From Rhynchonema sp. JSB1_4 (Eukaryota; Nematoda; Chromadorea; Monhysterida; Xyalidae): a DNA stretch of 64,000 nucleotides. Below, piece by piece: positions 1 to 11,814 of this stretch (position 1 is its first letter; each line of letters opens with the position of its first letter). Under the pieces are notes generated by a model that was not told the origin of the DNA, searched no databases, and saw nothing but the letters and a program-made list of their open reading frames with translations. A program made the translations under genes and the position numbers. The stretch is taken from positions 22,747 through 86,746 of the forward strand of contig JASAMV010009294.1 of NCBI GenBank assembly GCA_030248065.1, given 5' to 3'.

Positions 1-425
1 GTCGATTGATATCTTTTTGCCATAACGTGGTAGAGTGATTCATAACTAACCCAACATATGTAGGCATTTTTAATTTATTATTGCACAGCGTGTGCACGCT
101 ACGTGATGTTTCACTGCACTGTATGAAATGTGTGCCGTATGTTTACCCTTTTATATTGGAATGCTTCACCTATTTATAACTTTTCTGCACCTGGATAAAG
201 TTTATGCAAAAATTTTGCGTTCAAATGTCGTAAACTTAGAATGCAGGCTTTTAGCAAAAGAAATCGCTTGAGTTGTTATATGCCATGAATACATAGTTCG
301 GCTTTGCACAGTTATGAACCGCAAACGTGCTGCAAATGTCCAAAAGTCATGCCAATCACCAATGGGCATGATAACAAAATGGCACCACAATTCTCCTATT
401 ACGCCACCACCTCAAACTATTGCAG
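1..425. other. No gene recognised
   Basis: I see no supported exon here. The stretch holds one copy of the 9-base motif GATGTTTCA at 105-113 and one copy of the ATGGGCATGATA-type motif near 362. It may be intron of the gene whose last exon is proposed at 426-592. Confidence 0.4.
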
Positions 426-592
426 TCTATCAATCGGATCGTGATTACGACGTTCATCACTACACTCCACCGGTGGCCCCGATGAGACGTAAGAAGTCGA
501 TTAGGTCACACACGATCGCTAATACCAATCGATATCGGAAACCGATGCCGAATCAGAACGTCACATATATCAAGGATGTGTGGGAGTATTGA
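426..592 (+). CDS. Possible terminal exon of an unknown plus-strand gene
   Basis: A pyrimidine-containing stretch ending in TTGCAG at 420-425 is followed by an open frame (entered after one base of a split codon) that runs to TGA at 590-592. The roughly 55-residue product is rich in Tyr, Pro, Arg and Lys, contains a basic RRKKS stretch and ends in DVWEY. It is open in the same frame further upstream, but that part has weaker coding character. I do not recognise the family. It could be the cytoplasmic tail of a membrane protein whose other exons lie left of the window. It could also be a chance frame. Confidence 0.28.
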
Positions 593-1545
593 CATTGTGT
601 GGTAAAGCGGTCTAAAATATTCATTTTAACATATTGATTGATTGATCGATTTTAGAATTACTGGATTTGAACGCAGCTGTCGAAAAGATAATGAAGCGGG
701 AATTTATTTTGTGATTTGTTTAATTTTTAGGCAACGTTTCAAGGTCTGAAATACAAGTATATGATTTTTCAATAATATTCGTTAATGTTAGTTTTTGAAC
801 TTCTTTGTGTTTTTGTGTCCAGTTTGGTTGCTAATGTTTCGTGACATCACAGCAACTTGGTAGTTTTTGTGAACTCTTACATAGTACGCTCATCAACTGT
901 AGTTCGTTTTATTGATTGAGTTATAAAAGAACGCAAGATTCATTCCTAACAAAAACCAGAAAGCAAAAAGCGCTTGACATTTGTAAATTCATTTTTATAT
1001 TTCAATTAATAAGTCGCTGACGCAATACGCAATCACACAGCCGCACCCAGATAACAAGGAAATTCCTGAATTTCAAAGAGGACATGGAGTTCACTGGGTA
1101 CAGTATTTGCGTACAGTCTCAATCTGCAGTATCAGTCAGGTACAGCAACAGGTATGCTTGAATTGCTGTCATCTGCAACGGTTCACATTAATCGTTCCCG
1201 TCAGCACTTTTTGCAACTTAGTCTAAAGCATCGCTTAGTGAGACGTCACGCAAGAAGCCCGTATTATCACAACAAAAATGCTCAAAAACAGGTTCCCAAG
1301 CAGAATGATCTGATGAAACATCAATCTCCGTTGTATGGAAGTACTTAAAAGTAACGACGTATTAATATTTCGATCGTGAACATACATGCATTTTTATTCC
1401 ACGCAAACTGACTACGGATGACAAACAAGATTCATAGATTATAAGACACACAGGTAGAAAAAACGCACTGTGTTTTTAGAAAGCGATACAAGCACAAAAC
1501 AAAAATTGATGAAGTATATATGCTGAGGTAAAAAATGTAGGAGGC
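593..1545. other. Intergenic or 3' flank, no gene recognised
   Basis: No exon supported. AATAAA on the minus strand at 1393-1398 (TTTATT on plus) lies about 150 bases after the stop of the minus-strand MAM-domain gene and is a reasonable polyadenylation signal for it. A copy of the TGAAACATC motif lies at 1314-1322. Confidence 0.4.
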
Positions 1546-4500
1546 TCAAGTGAAGCGGATACCGAGCAATTTCTCCCAGATGAATCTGGCAATCGGGTCT
1601 TTATCTTTCTCAATCATGTAAGGTCGGCTTTTTTGAACAAAATTATCCGTTGTGGTTGCTGTGGGGCGTTCGAAACTCCCCCGTCGTGAGCTCAGCGGTT
1701 TTGGTAACGGTCGGGAACTGGTGACCAGCTTGGCTTTCGTCGGGTTCTGGTCTAAGTCGAGACTAATTGTAGGTCGAGATCTGGACCGAAAACGAAGTGG
1801 TGAGGGGTCATACAACACAGGGGATACAGTGGATGGTTGAAGGAGACCGTAGTTCGGTCTCAGCGCACTGGCCTTTCCACCCGGCAACACAATTGTGGTC
1901 ACGTAGTATTGGGGCACTATGGGCCCAAATTTGACATTATCGCTTATTGGGTACTGGAAGCTCAGGTCCAGATCTGGCACGGGAAGGCTCGATTCCAGGT
2001 TCGCTTGCACCAACTGAAAAAAATTCGAAGTCACCAATCATGTTGTCATGCAGATTAAAATAAACATTTTTTTAGAAATTTTCTGATCAAGATGCCAATA
2101 TCGCAACATATAAAGTAATCCCGTCACTAACCGCTTTCGGCACGATCACTTCAATCTCGTTGCTCGTATCCGTGTTGTCGTTATCTTTTATGACGGCTTC
2201 GTTTTCGGTTCCACCGAACTGCAAAACACAAACGTTTTCTGTATTCTGCTTGCATCATTGGTTGTCATGACATGAACTGTGTGTGCTCATTGCGTCAAAA
2301 CCGTTTTCTGGATTTGCTATGAAACATCAGCCACCGATAATTGCAACCCGATGGTGGTGACAGACAATACATCGAGGATTACCCCCACCCGCTCTTACAG
2401 GGATCACGAGTTCGATCTCATTTTCAGGATGTTCCCGATTGAACGTGATCGAAGTCGCCTGATGTTGCGTGGTTTTTGACGCCAAATGCACGGTTTCTAA
2501 TTCGTCCGATGTTTCTTTTATTTTGCGCTCTGCCACTTTCTGTATTTCCTCTTCCTCTCTGACGATCTTCGATGCAGGCGCGGGCTGGTCAGCGTCGTCC
2601 GAACTAAAGTAAGACAACAATACATAATGACTGGTTATTTTCACCCCGCTTTCGCAGGGCCGCAAAAATTCACAGAATACTCATAAATTGCTCCTTTGCA
2701 CGGAAATCTTTAGTAAAAGGCGAAAGATTTTCTCGCGAGTTGCAAAGGAACCAGAGCTGACCAGACACACACACATAGGGGTAGTCTATCCCGGGTGTAA
2801 CATCAGCTGACAGACTAATTTTGTATGTTGTCGTTTTTACTCACTGTTTGGCAGCTTGTATTTTTAGTTGACTGTATGTCACGTGAATGATTGTGTTTTT
2901 GGGTGTTCTGTTTGAATTATAAAACGTGAGCGCTGGATATGAATCTTACTACGTTCAATAAAGACGCAACGTTTTGTCAGGGTTCGAAACTTTGTATTTG
3001 TAGCACTCAAAAAACGAAATGGGCTCGGTACTCACTTTTGTTCATTTCCATCAGTGGTTATTGGTCGGATGGATTTCTCCGAGTCAAACACGCCCAGTCC
3101 GAGATCGACCACTTTCGATATGAAGGTTGGCTCATCGTTATTGTTTTCGTTGACGTCACCACCACCGGCTGGGATTTCATTTTTTTAATGTTTTTATCAT
3201 ATTCTCGATTTTATTGTTTGGCGGTAATAATTCCAATCACATTTCTTGACTGAAGGACTACGACAGAGGATCTGACATAGAGGCAACGTCAGGCTGTAAG
3301 AGTGAAACTGTAACAACACTTCGTCCAGCTTCATTCTGTTCCCACAAGTGAGTGGTGCACCAGACATCGTCAGTGCGAATGCCTCGGATGGCCAAGTGAA
3401 CACGAAAAAGTGAGAACACACCAGACGAACATAAATAGCCTGGCCTATGTATGTACATGCTGTGCCGCTTCATGAAACCAAGCTAAATTCAGCAAAATTA
3501 TGAAAGTCGCAATAACAAAGCAACCCGTCAGTTCGGTATCTGCCGGAGGCGGTGTCGGTCCGGTCTTGGTTTGTTTGGTGGTGGTTTTGGTGGTCGTTGG
3601 CTTCGGTTGTGCTTTTGCGTTCCACGGAAATTCCACTTGTCGATTGCGGAGAGCGGCATTCTCGAGAATCAGGCGTCTAATTTCGGCTGCACTCAGGTTC
3701 GATGCGCCCGGAGGCGGCGCAATGCCCGGGGGCTGAAAGATGAACGTGTTTGGTTGCTTTGGTTGTCAACACTGACAATGCACCGCAGGTTAACCAAAAA
3801 AATAACACGAGAACAGAAATCAGCTTCTGTTGGTAAAACCAGACGATTTTGGGACGCAGCACATGGGAGGAAACGGTGAATATGCGTCTGTTCAAGCTGA
3901 CTGCTTGTGACAGCAAAAAGTCACTAAAGTTGGTGTTTCACACACCTGATACCCAGAATCCTCCACTCTGATCGAGTCATCGTCCGATTGCAATGTTGCA
4001 GCGTCCAAAGCCACATCGTCGATAGCCAGATTATCGATTTGACTGTTCAGATTATCGGCGATCAGAAGAATCTGTACACATGTTTGTCATAACGTTTCTC
4101 AACAATGTGGTGTCTACCGCTCCTCTTTGCAGAGACATGAAACGGTTAGCAGCCAGACGTTTCTTTTCGAGCATGAATAATGAACATTCATTGTAGTGGT
4201 CGGACTTGGAAAGTTAAAAGCAGAATAAGGTGACATCGTTTTTAACGTCGCTAGACATTTGGTGGGAAGCTCATTATTCTTATACGACACAGGGTAGTAA
4301 TAGTCAGAAAACGACCTCATACCCTGTAATCAGCCTGTAGCGTCGGTATGGTGACCCTCTCTGTTTGCCAACTTTGTGCTCGACCACCGACAATGAGTGA
4401 GTGACATCGAATATCTTGCTCGTTGAACGATGTTGATGTGATACGATTGTCAAAATTGGCCGAATCGGCCGTGCAGATCTGCGTGCGCGGAGGAATTGAG

Positions 4501-5887
4501 CTTCTCTCGTTTTATACGTAACTGTTTTTTTGGAAGTTAAGTCAGCAAAAAAGAGTATTTATAATTACAGTACCGAACTGTAATCAGCACATGCACACGC
4601 GCTGACCATGACCTGTGCTTTTGCACCTTTCGGAATATCCAAAAAACTAACTAACACCACATATGTATGTATAGTCCAGCCACGAACTCATGAGACGAAT
4701 TATTTTGAAGTTGACTTGAACGGACCCAATTATAAGGTTCCGGTTCCACGTATTTCGGAAATAAAAGAAAGAGAAACGCATGTATTTTTTAAAACACGCT
4801 CTCCACTATTGGTGCGTAAGTTCCCTTTTGACTCCCAAAACATTTGTGTGTTGAACGACGTTGCTGTTCGCGTAAGCACGCAGCAAATTGAGGTCAGCCA
4901 GCTGGAACTTGTCATTATGTCTGTCGGCCCAATCTCTTTCTTTTGTTTGCGAAAACACGTAACCGGCGCATTTTTGAATCTGGCCAAGCAAGCTTTAAAA
5001 AGAGTCGTCTCATGAGCACGTGGCTTTACTATAAGTTCATTTGACATGTTCAGGTCTGCTGCGACACGTCATTTTGGCGCTGTGATCAATAGGCATGATA
5101 ACAGCGTTTGTGTGTTGTACTCTACATTACAGCAGCCAACCCACGTGCATTTACAAAATAGATGAAGGAAAACACAAAACTACTCCAGAAATCAAACCCT
5201 GAGTGAAGGTGGAATTGCGGTTTTCCACAATTTGAACGACAACGATTTTGCACCATCAGCGGCGCTCACTTGAGGACTGATCAGATAGGCCTTGTTCACT
5301 GCGAAACGTTGACCCACATCGCCGGATGCGTACGCGAAACGACCAGCTGATGTTTCCAGGTGATCAACATTTTTAAGCAATACTTTTCCACGTCTCATTG
5401 AAGTTATACGGTCAGAATGGTGCGTTAAACAGGAGTACGCTGACGATGATCTGGTGCACCGATTGCCGAGTAGATATTTGGGAACGGATCATATTCCTGG
5501 TCAAAGTTCTGATTTTTGTGTTCTGCTCAAAAAAATCAGTCAACCGAGCAGAATGCTCACATTAAAAATCTTTTCTGTTTGACGCACGTCCATGTGCACG
5601 AACTTTGAGCTGGCTGAATTACAAAAACTATATGTCTGTGCGCCAGGTCACCGTCAGTTTGGTGAACAGTTAACAAGCTGACATCCAGTGATTGTCCTCG
5701 GCACCGAATGCCACGCGTCGACCCTGAGTGACTCGGCTGTTGTCCATTCAGGTGCATCCAGTGCACTGGGTCTGGTCCATTGGCACAGATTGCCTGCGTT
5801 GAAGGCACATGCCACATTGTTCTGACCAGAAACTGTCGTCGAAAGGAAAGCTGAAATCGGGATAACCAGGGTATCAAAAAGTTTCAT
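1546..5887 (-). CDS. Secreted single-MAM-domain protein, about 574 aa, 10 exons
   Basis: Exons, all in compatible phase: 5887-5705, 5508-5439, 5346-5198, 4418-4323, 4071-3946, 3732-3525, 3168-3036, 2603-2399, 2218-2132, 2013-1546. The product opens with a signal peptide (MKLFDTLVIPISAFLST, then SGQ) and goes straight into a MAM domain. The start is CAFNAGNLCQW, the middle GAPDHR..GRFAYASGD and the strand LSFKLWK. Next come SWQTERVTIP and the closing NLAIDDVALD. MAM domains (meprin, A-5, PTP-mu) mediate adhesion in extracellular proteins. After the domain there is about 350 aa of low complexity: Pro/Thr/Lys-rich, then acidic (REEEE), then Arg/Ser/Pro-rich, with no membrane segment that I can see. 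The second exon (5508-5439) and the acceptor at 4418 (GAG) are the least certain. Introns carry a TA-flanked MITE (4672-5031) and a dispersed repeat (2641-2818). A secreted matrix or surface protein is the likely role; the tail matches nothing I know. Confidence 0.72.
2641..2818. repeat. Dispersed repeat, copy 1 of 2
   Basis: About 178 bp nearly identical to 6099-6276 in the same orientation, starting TCACCCCGCTTTCGCAGGG and ending near GGGTGTAACATCAG. It contains an imperfect internal inverted pair (CTTTGCACGGAAATCTTT with AAAGATTTT...GTTGCAAAG). It lies in an intron of the MAM gene; the other copy lies just upstream of the same gene. Probably a short non-autonomous mobile element; no target duplication is evident. 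Confidence 0.8.
4672..5031. mobile_element. Tc1/mariner-like MITE with TA target duplication
   Basis: About 29-bp terminal inverted repeats: left TAGTCCAGCCACGAACTCAT, right (reversed) TAGTAAAGCCACGTGCTCAT, both continuing GAGACGA. TA flanks each side (4670-4671 and 5032-5033). The 360-bp interior contains an open frame on each strand (one of 135 codons), but neither resembles a known protein or shows splice support. It sits in an intron between two MAM exons, so I treat it as a non-autonomous insertion. Confidence 0.7.
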
Positions 5888-6098
5888 GTCAAAAAAACAG
5901 CAGATTTGTTGTCTATTCTGGTGGCTGGTTTCTTCATTACAGGGATGAGTGTTGCAGCTGTAACTTGACACTGTCGAATCCCTAGGGTAGCAAACAGGGT
6001 GCCAGAAGAAAAGGGGTTTTAAATTAGCATCTTGTTTCAACCTGTGCCACAAATGGCACGTGATGGACAAGTCTGTACTCATATCTTCGACTTCACTT

Positions 6099-6276
6099 TC
6101 ACCCCGCTTTCGCAGGGCCGCAAAAATTCACAGAATACTCATAAATTGCTCCTTTGCACGGAAATCTTTAGTAAAAGGCGAAAGATTTTCTCGCGAGTTG
6201 CAAAGGAACCAGAGCTGACTAAGCGCACACACAGAGGGGTAGTCTATCGCGGGTGTAACATCAGTTGACAGACTGG
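6099..6276. repeat. Dispersed repeat, copy 2 of 2
   Basis: Near-identical to 2641-2818. It lies about 210 bp upstream of the MAM gene start codon, within what should be its promoter or 5' region. High identity indicates recent spread or local duplication. Confidence 0.8.
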
Positions 6277-7574
6277 TTTCGTTGCCTCACCATGCTGTAA
6301 CGTATACTTGCCCCATGCGCACTGGCTGGGACTTGCGATGCGCAGAGGCAGAGCCAGACAAGCCAACATTTGTATTGACCTAGGGTTTCGGTTCTTGTCT
6401 GTTTTGTGGACTTTAGCTGCATTGATAATGATGAACAAGAAGAGTGGGAAATATTTCTCAGAGAAGTAGAACAACACCTGATTTTTTTCGCTCCTTGAAC
6501 ACAAACATTACCTGTTGTAATCAGCCATAACTTGATATCCATCGTCATGATAAACAATCGGTCTGGCAGTTTATTTTTTTTATCCGAAAGCGGTGGTATC
6601 ACGGAGAAAATTCCATTCGTTTATAGCGCGATTGCGTGACCAATTTTAGCCTCGAGCAGCATTTGAGCAGTAAAATTTGGGCTAATAAATCGGTTGAGTG
6701 GAAACGAATAGTGACAATGGGAATAACTGGACGACCTTGCGTTCAAAAATTCGGCACTTATGTATTTAGTTTCATATCACTTTGGTTGGTTACCGTATTA
6801 CATCAGATGACAGTCCAGTTTATGCAACATCGGGGAAAGTAACTGCCCAAAGTCATGAAAATCATATCCATCTCAACTAATTATACTCTGGATGTTTATT
6901 GTCCATCCAAATATACGGTAGCTGCACTGGAACTGACAACTATACAATCTGGTATGAAATCGTATTTTGATCGAACTGATGCTCTTTTAATATCAACCGA
7001 GAATAAACGAACAGCGGTTCACAAAGCCAGATAGCGGAATGTTTTTATTAATTCATGCCGTTATGTGCACTCAGGTCGCAAAATTGAAAACGTTTTTGAC
7101 CCAGTGACTGATTGACTGGTTGTTGTTTGATTTCAACAGACGCACGTGTGATGTGACCTAATTGTGTGAGGATGTACGACATGAAACACGCTAGTCAAAT
7201 AAATAAATAAATATAATAGATATGTATAATCACGTTTTGGCTTTGAAGCAGACGTTCTTCAAAAAAATCCGACAGGCGACAAAGTGGTGTTCAAAAACGT
7301 GGCATTTGGCAAAGAACATATTCTATAATGATGTGATCAATCAGTTTTCACATCTGTCCAGTTCACTCTTCGGTGAGCAATACGCCCAGTACAAGTTGCC
7401 CGAGTAGATGTTCAATCGATCGTGAATGCACGCGCCGACAACCTCGTCACAATAGCAGCCGCGTTCGCTGGAAAATTCATTACATATGCATATCTTTAAT
7501 TGGTTTGGCTGAAGAAGCACTTTTATAATATTTTTGTCAAAATTTTAGAAGAAAATAAGAAAAAAACAAACAAC
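6277..7574. other. No supported gene
   Basis: Between the two minus-strand secreted-protein genes. An open frame of 61 codons (7222-7407, plus) lacks family resemblance and splice context. If the small gene at 7575-8097 has further exons they should lie here, but I could not recognise any. Confidence 0.35.
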
Positions 7575-8097
7575 TTACGATGAGTACATATCGGGCTCGC
7601 GAAAGTCGCACCACCAGGACTTCGGCGGTCCGTAGTCGTAGCAGATGCGCGGGTTTGACCTACACTTCACACGCGCACCTGCATATGGTACGCTCACCTT
7701 CATAACTTGACGGTCAGTTAATAACCGATCGGTTGAATACCGAACAATGGAAGTACTACACACAGTACGTCTCCAGGGATGGCTCCGGACTTTCCAATAC
7801 CATTGTAGAATGCAAGCAAAACCCAACAAAATGCAGCTCTAACGTTCGTCCTTCACGCTCCGGTCGTGTCTGGCCCCGTATTTCGACTCGCGATCGCCGT
7901 TCGCAAACTCGACCATCGCGCACACCTGCAATACAGTCGGGTGTCGTGGTGGTATTTGTAGATCACACAATGTTATCCAGCAGTCCCCTTTGTGAAACCA
8001 CGTTGCCAAATGAAAGTCCCCCAACTGATGGTATCGATCCCAATGCAAACTAACCAACCATAAAGAAAACACACGCAGCAGTCAACGTTAGCTTCAT
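7575..8097 (-). CDS. Small secreted Cys-containing peptide, or 5' part of a longer secreted protein
   Basis: Three exons with matching phase: 8097-8059, 7925-7844, 7678-7575, giving 74 aa. A hydrophobic signal peptide (MKLTLTAACVFFMVCAMVEF) spans the first two exons. It is followed by a charged, arginine-rich segment and a short Cys module (CRSNPRIC, then PPKSWWCDF). The stop TAA is embedded in a near-perfect donor (TC, then GTAAGT at the 3' end). So the true transcript may splice there and continue. The WWCDF stretch resembles the opening of a MAM domain, and the neighbour downstream encodes one, so this may be a partial or diverged relative. The first donor is GTTGGT, a form seen repeatedly in this window. 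Function unknown. Confidence 0.5.
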
Positions 8098-8374
8098 GAC
8101 ACCAGGTGAGCTTCAAAGTCTTCAAAAATTTACAACTGATGTTCTACTTATAGATCGAATCTGAAAATTCGGCCAATTTGTTTTTCAATTATGAAAACGT
8201 AAACGCAGTTTGCAGTGCAAAACACATCGAGAATATGTTGCAGAGCTTGAGAGAGTGAAAACGGGAACGCAAGTATGCACAAACCAAGATACTACACTTG
8301 ATGCACAAAAAATTGATAAAATTTTTTTATTCACATAAGATACTACAAACTGGGCATTAGCCTTCTTATTTGCT

Positions 8375-8440
8375 CCAACTGGGACTGGAACCCAGGTCCT
8401 TTCGCAAACTGGGCGATATATTGAGAGCGTGCTCCAAGGC
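8375..8440 (-). repeat. tRNA-like (SINE-type) fragment
   Basis: On the minus strand the segment contains CTGGGTTCCAGTCCCAG. This folds as a perfect 5-bp T-arm with a 7-base loop and resembles an RNA polymerase III B box. The rest does not fold into a full cloverleaf. A related T-arm occurs at 9660-9715 in the other orientation. Likely remains of a tRNA-derived SINE. Confidence 0.35.
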
Positions 8441-8811
8441 AAAAGATGAACCTAAAAACACAGTGGTCATGTTTCAAATATTTATGGTACACACCACACT
8501 CTGGAACATTGATTTAGTTTAGGTAAGTACATTATATGTGATCACAGTATCAAATAGATTTTTTTGAACGTTGATCAAATACGCATAGGTAACTGCGAGC
8601 TCGGAGAAAAAGTGACCTTTTATAGTCATTTCGACAGATAATTACATTGTAGTACGTACGCATCTGATTGTGCCAACGTAACACCACGAAGAGCACGCAC
8701 TACGCGATCGATCCTGTTTTTTATGCGAGTGCCCATGCTGTTTTCCTGCAATGTACACTTGTGTTTTCTGCACTTGAGCCTGTAACTTTTGTGATATACT
8801 CGGTATGCCAG

Positions 8812-9120
8812 TGGTGTCGGAACGACAATTTATATACCAACGGCGCAAAGTTGGTAAAATCGTATTCTTTCACTGGAAATCGCTGTAAATCGCATAATGA
8901 TTTCGTTCACAACCACAGGTGCAAAACAAATGAAGATTATCATGCGTTCCTTCAAGTATACAGTAAGTGGAAGAACACGGTTGATTGCGCCAACAAAAAG
9001 TGCAAGTTATACGCGTTCGGTCATCCACACATGGGAACGACTGTCTCAAAGTTTTTGGGGATAAATTCGGTAGTTTCGTTCGACTCGGAAACGGGGAACA
9101 TTTTTAACGGGTCCCAATAA
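8812..9120 (+). CDS. Possible exon of a Cys-rich protein, unrecognised
   Basis: After TATGCCAG (acceptor-like, ending 8811) an open frame of 102 codons begins WCRNDNLYTNG and ends GNIFNGSQ before TAA. It has Cys residues at WC, RC, RC, DC and KC positions, spaced as in extracellular disulphide modules, and a Gly/Asn-rich end. Upstream the frame is open for another 48 codons without ATG. I found no partner exons. It could be a terminal exon of a plus-strand secreted protein, or a decayed fragment. Confidence 0.25.
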   Translation, partial: WCRNDNLYTNGAKLVKSYSFTGNRCKSHNDFVHNHRCKTNEDYHAFLQVYSKWKNTVDCANKKCKLYAFGHPHMGTTVSKFLGINSVVSFDSETGNIFNGSQ

Positions 9121-9659
9121 CAGATCAAACTTTCTCCGGAAAGACCGATTAGTATAGCGGTGCAATGAACAGGGCCTGGTTGATCAGTTGTTTTTTTATT
9201 GGCGCGAATTCCACACTCGTTCGCTTCGGCGGGCGTTCGAATAAATTTTGGATGGCAACGTTTCGGATGCAAGACCATAAAATATTTTACGTAATACTCG
9301 CTGACAGTACCGAACTATGTATTTTGCATGATTCGTTTCATACAATCGTATGATGATCATGTTTTTTTAACTTTCACTGATAAAAATGCAATTTATACCA
9401 AAATCGGCAGAAATCGCGCATAATTGCGCAACAAGCAATCTGTGTGGTGCGAGCGGTGTACAAATGTAGTCCTGATCAAGAACATGCGAAAGTGTGAAAA
9501 CACAATTGCCGGTGCCGAATTGGGGCATTGGACTGGATCTTCCCTTTTGGTATTAGGCAAGAAATTTTAGTGATTCAACGTCCCAAATTAAAAGAAGCCC
9601 AGGTACCGCAGATTTTCGGTTCAGCCCTCCTCCGAATTGACGCAAGGTATTTCTAATGG

Positions 9660-9715
9660 AACCCATGGAGCCCGGGGCGGTCAGGCGGAGGACTTGGGTT
9701 CGAGCCCCAGTCGAA
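9660..9715 (+). repeat. tRNA-like (SINE-type) fragment
   Basis: Contains GGGTTCGAGCCCC, a canonical B box. TTGGG and CCCAG close a T-arm around the 7-base loop TTCGAGC. The upstream GGCGGTCAGGCGG may be a decayed A box. It shares the GGAC.TGGGTTC.AG.CCCAGT core with 8375-8440 on the opposite strand. A complete cloverleaf is not seen. Confidence 0.4.
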
Positions 9716-9807
9716 GAAAGCCATTTTTTGTTCACAAAGGATTTTGGAATCTACATGCGCTCCCCGTTATTATTCAACATCGTCTGCTGCAAACAAGGGT
9801 CCGGGGA

Positions 9808-9935
9808 CGGTACCTCATTCTGCGACAATACCTCATGTGCGAAAAGACCTCATGCTGCGCAGTACCTCATGCGCAAGTCGAAAAACCTCATGCTGCGACA
9901 ATACCTCATGTCATATGGAAAAGACCTCACGTGAA
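9808..9935. repeat. Irregular tandem repeat of the ACCTCATG/GCGACAAT type
   Basis: Units such as TGCGACAATACCTCATG and GACCTCATGCTGCG recur six or more times with variable spacing. The same units occur in inverse orientation at 12602-12712. These may be the two ends of one degraded element or independent copies. Confidence 0.6.
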
Positions 9936-11214
9936 ATACCGTACACCCTCATGCAGTGTACTGGTTGCCTTGAGCCTTGGTAACCAAGGGCAACATGCAG
10001 CCCGTAGGTAGTTGCACGTCACGAATGCAACTGAATGTGGAGTTAGCTTGGGGTGCTGGTTTAGCTCGCGCCCGGCGGTGGAAAACCACACCTTTTGCCC
10101 CTCTATAAGGAGCTTGTTAGTTGCAATGTGCTTTTATGGGCACTTGGTGTCCGTCTATTAGAAGTTTGATATGAGGGCAAAGTGGCGGTTGCTACGTGAA
10201 GTAGACACTTGCCTGTCGTTCGTTCGTTTCATGGGCACGTTGAGCAGTGTGGAGTGTGTTTCACAGATGAATTATGCAAAGCACGATAGACAAAGCAGTT
10301 ATAAGCGCACAGTGCACCCGCGCGTGGTCACACACAAGGCCCACTGAATGCAAAGGACCTTCAAAAGTATACCTTTCTGATTAGGTGGCGTCAAAAGGCG
10401 GTATCTAGTTGATCGTGCATCCGTACTATAAATCAGCAAGGAATGACAGACAACAAAACTGTTGCTGTCGCATGCGATGGGCGTGACAATAGCTGTAAAC
10501 TGGTACAGCATCCCAATGAATCACGGTATAATGTTTGTATTGGTCGCACAATGACTTTATAAGAATTGGTCAAATTTTTTTCCTGAGTCGCAAAGCAGGC
10601 TGGTGACGGGGCAATGACGTTGCGTTGCGCGATCGCACACAAAACACGTTGTAAAGAGAATGTTTCAGACCTGCGGCAACGTGGTTGATCTGCTGGATTA
10701 TTTTCAGGTCAAAATGTTTTGTGAGAATCACAAATAGCACAGTGGTTAAGAGTGACTGAACGTGAAAATCAGGATTCATTTGATGAATTCTTATATAGCC
10801 ATTGTGCGACCAATAGCATGGTATTGATACAATCTGAGGTGATGTGTTCAAGAAGATTTTATCGCTTCCAGCTAAAAATAAACAGTTATACCAATTCACA
10901 TTTTCGTCAAAAACACTGGAATGCCTACAATCGAATGGCACCGCAAACGTCAGTTGATAAAGCAGTTGTTTCTGGGGTAAAACCAGGCGTTTCTAAGGTT
11001 TCTAGGGCCAAACAATACTGGATTCCAAAACTTTCGAAACTTTGAAACAGTACGTACCTCTGAACATGCGTGCCTACCATGGTAAACGCGAGTTTTTTTT
11101 AACATTTTGATTGTGTCAACAGTAATTCATCTGCCCTCAATGCATAAAAGTAGGTATACATTGTTAAATAAAGGAGATTAGTTCAGGCCATTTAAGCTAA
11201 ACCATGCGTTGTTG

Positions 11215-11320
11215 GCATTAGCAGGCAAGGCAACCAAGAAATGGCGATCAGCCGCGTCCAAGGGGCATGATATCAACTAATAGCAATACAGCGGTCTAAC
11301 GTATGCGGCAGTGATATAAT
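11215..11320. repeat. Dispersed repeat with ATGGGCATGATA core, copy 1
   Basis: Shares, in order, GCAGGCAAG, GGCATGATA, CAACTAATAG and a CGGCAGTGATA-type end with 11815-11930. About 100 bp, moderately diverged. Confidence 0.45.
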
Positions 11321-11354
11321 ATAGTGCTCTCGCTATGACGACACCAGCTAGGTA

Positions 11355-11680
11355 TAGGCCGTCCACCAGCTCATGGCACTTGTGTTGCTGCTGGCTGGTT
11401 TGTTCTCTTCCTCCACATTCTAATGAAAGAGACATTGAGTTTCCGAAAAAAATAATTTTTGCTCCTAAATTGCTATTTTTATGAAATCGACGTGTTTTAT
11501 AGATTTTAATTTAATTTAATTTTAAATTTGATCGAATTTAATCGTTTTCGACACGTATTATTATTTTTTCAGTTTTTTTGCAAAATCGCTCACACGCAAT
11601 TTCTCTTTCATTAGAACGTGGAGGAAGGGAACAAGCCAGCCAGCAGCAACACAAAGTGCCATGAGCTGGTGTATGGACTA
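11355..11680. mobile_element. Tc1/mariner-like MITE, family shared with 60194-60514
   Basis: About 326 bp with long inverted termini: TAGGCCGTCCACCAGCTCAT on the left, its complement on the right, with TA on both flanks (11353-11354, 11681-11682). The inverted arms continue through CTTCCTCCAC and TCTAATGAAAGAG. No transposase frame. Confidence 0.8.
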
Positions 11681-11814
11681 TACATACATACCACATGTTA
11701 ACTTGGTAAAACGTGCGTTTTTGCACATCATTATTGAATAATTAGCATCAAAAACACATGCTTTATTTCATTTCTAATTTCATATTTCAAAACAAGTGAA
11801 AAGTGCGCTCGTGG

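Larger units (their letters stand above)
9121..11214. other. Gene-poor repeat-bearing stretch
   Basis: No supported exon. Contains the tRNA-like fragment (9660-9715) and the CCTCATG repeat cluster (9808-9935), listed separately. Several short open frames come from these repeats. Confidence 0.4.

Noticed and set aside
4608..5015. 135-codon open frame on plus, and overlapping frames on minus
   Set aside because: It lies almost wholly inside a TA-flanked inverted-repeat element in a MAM-gene intron, and no family resemblance is seen.
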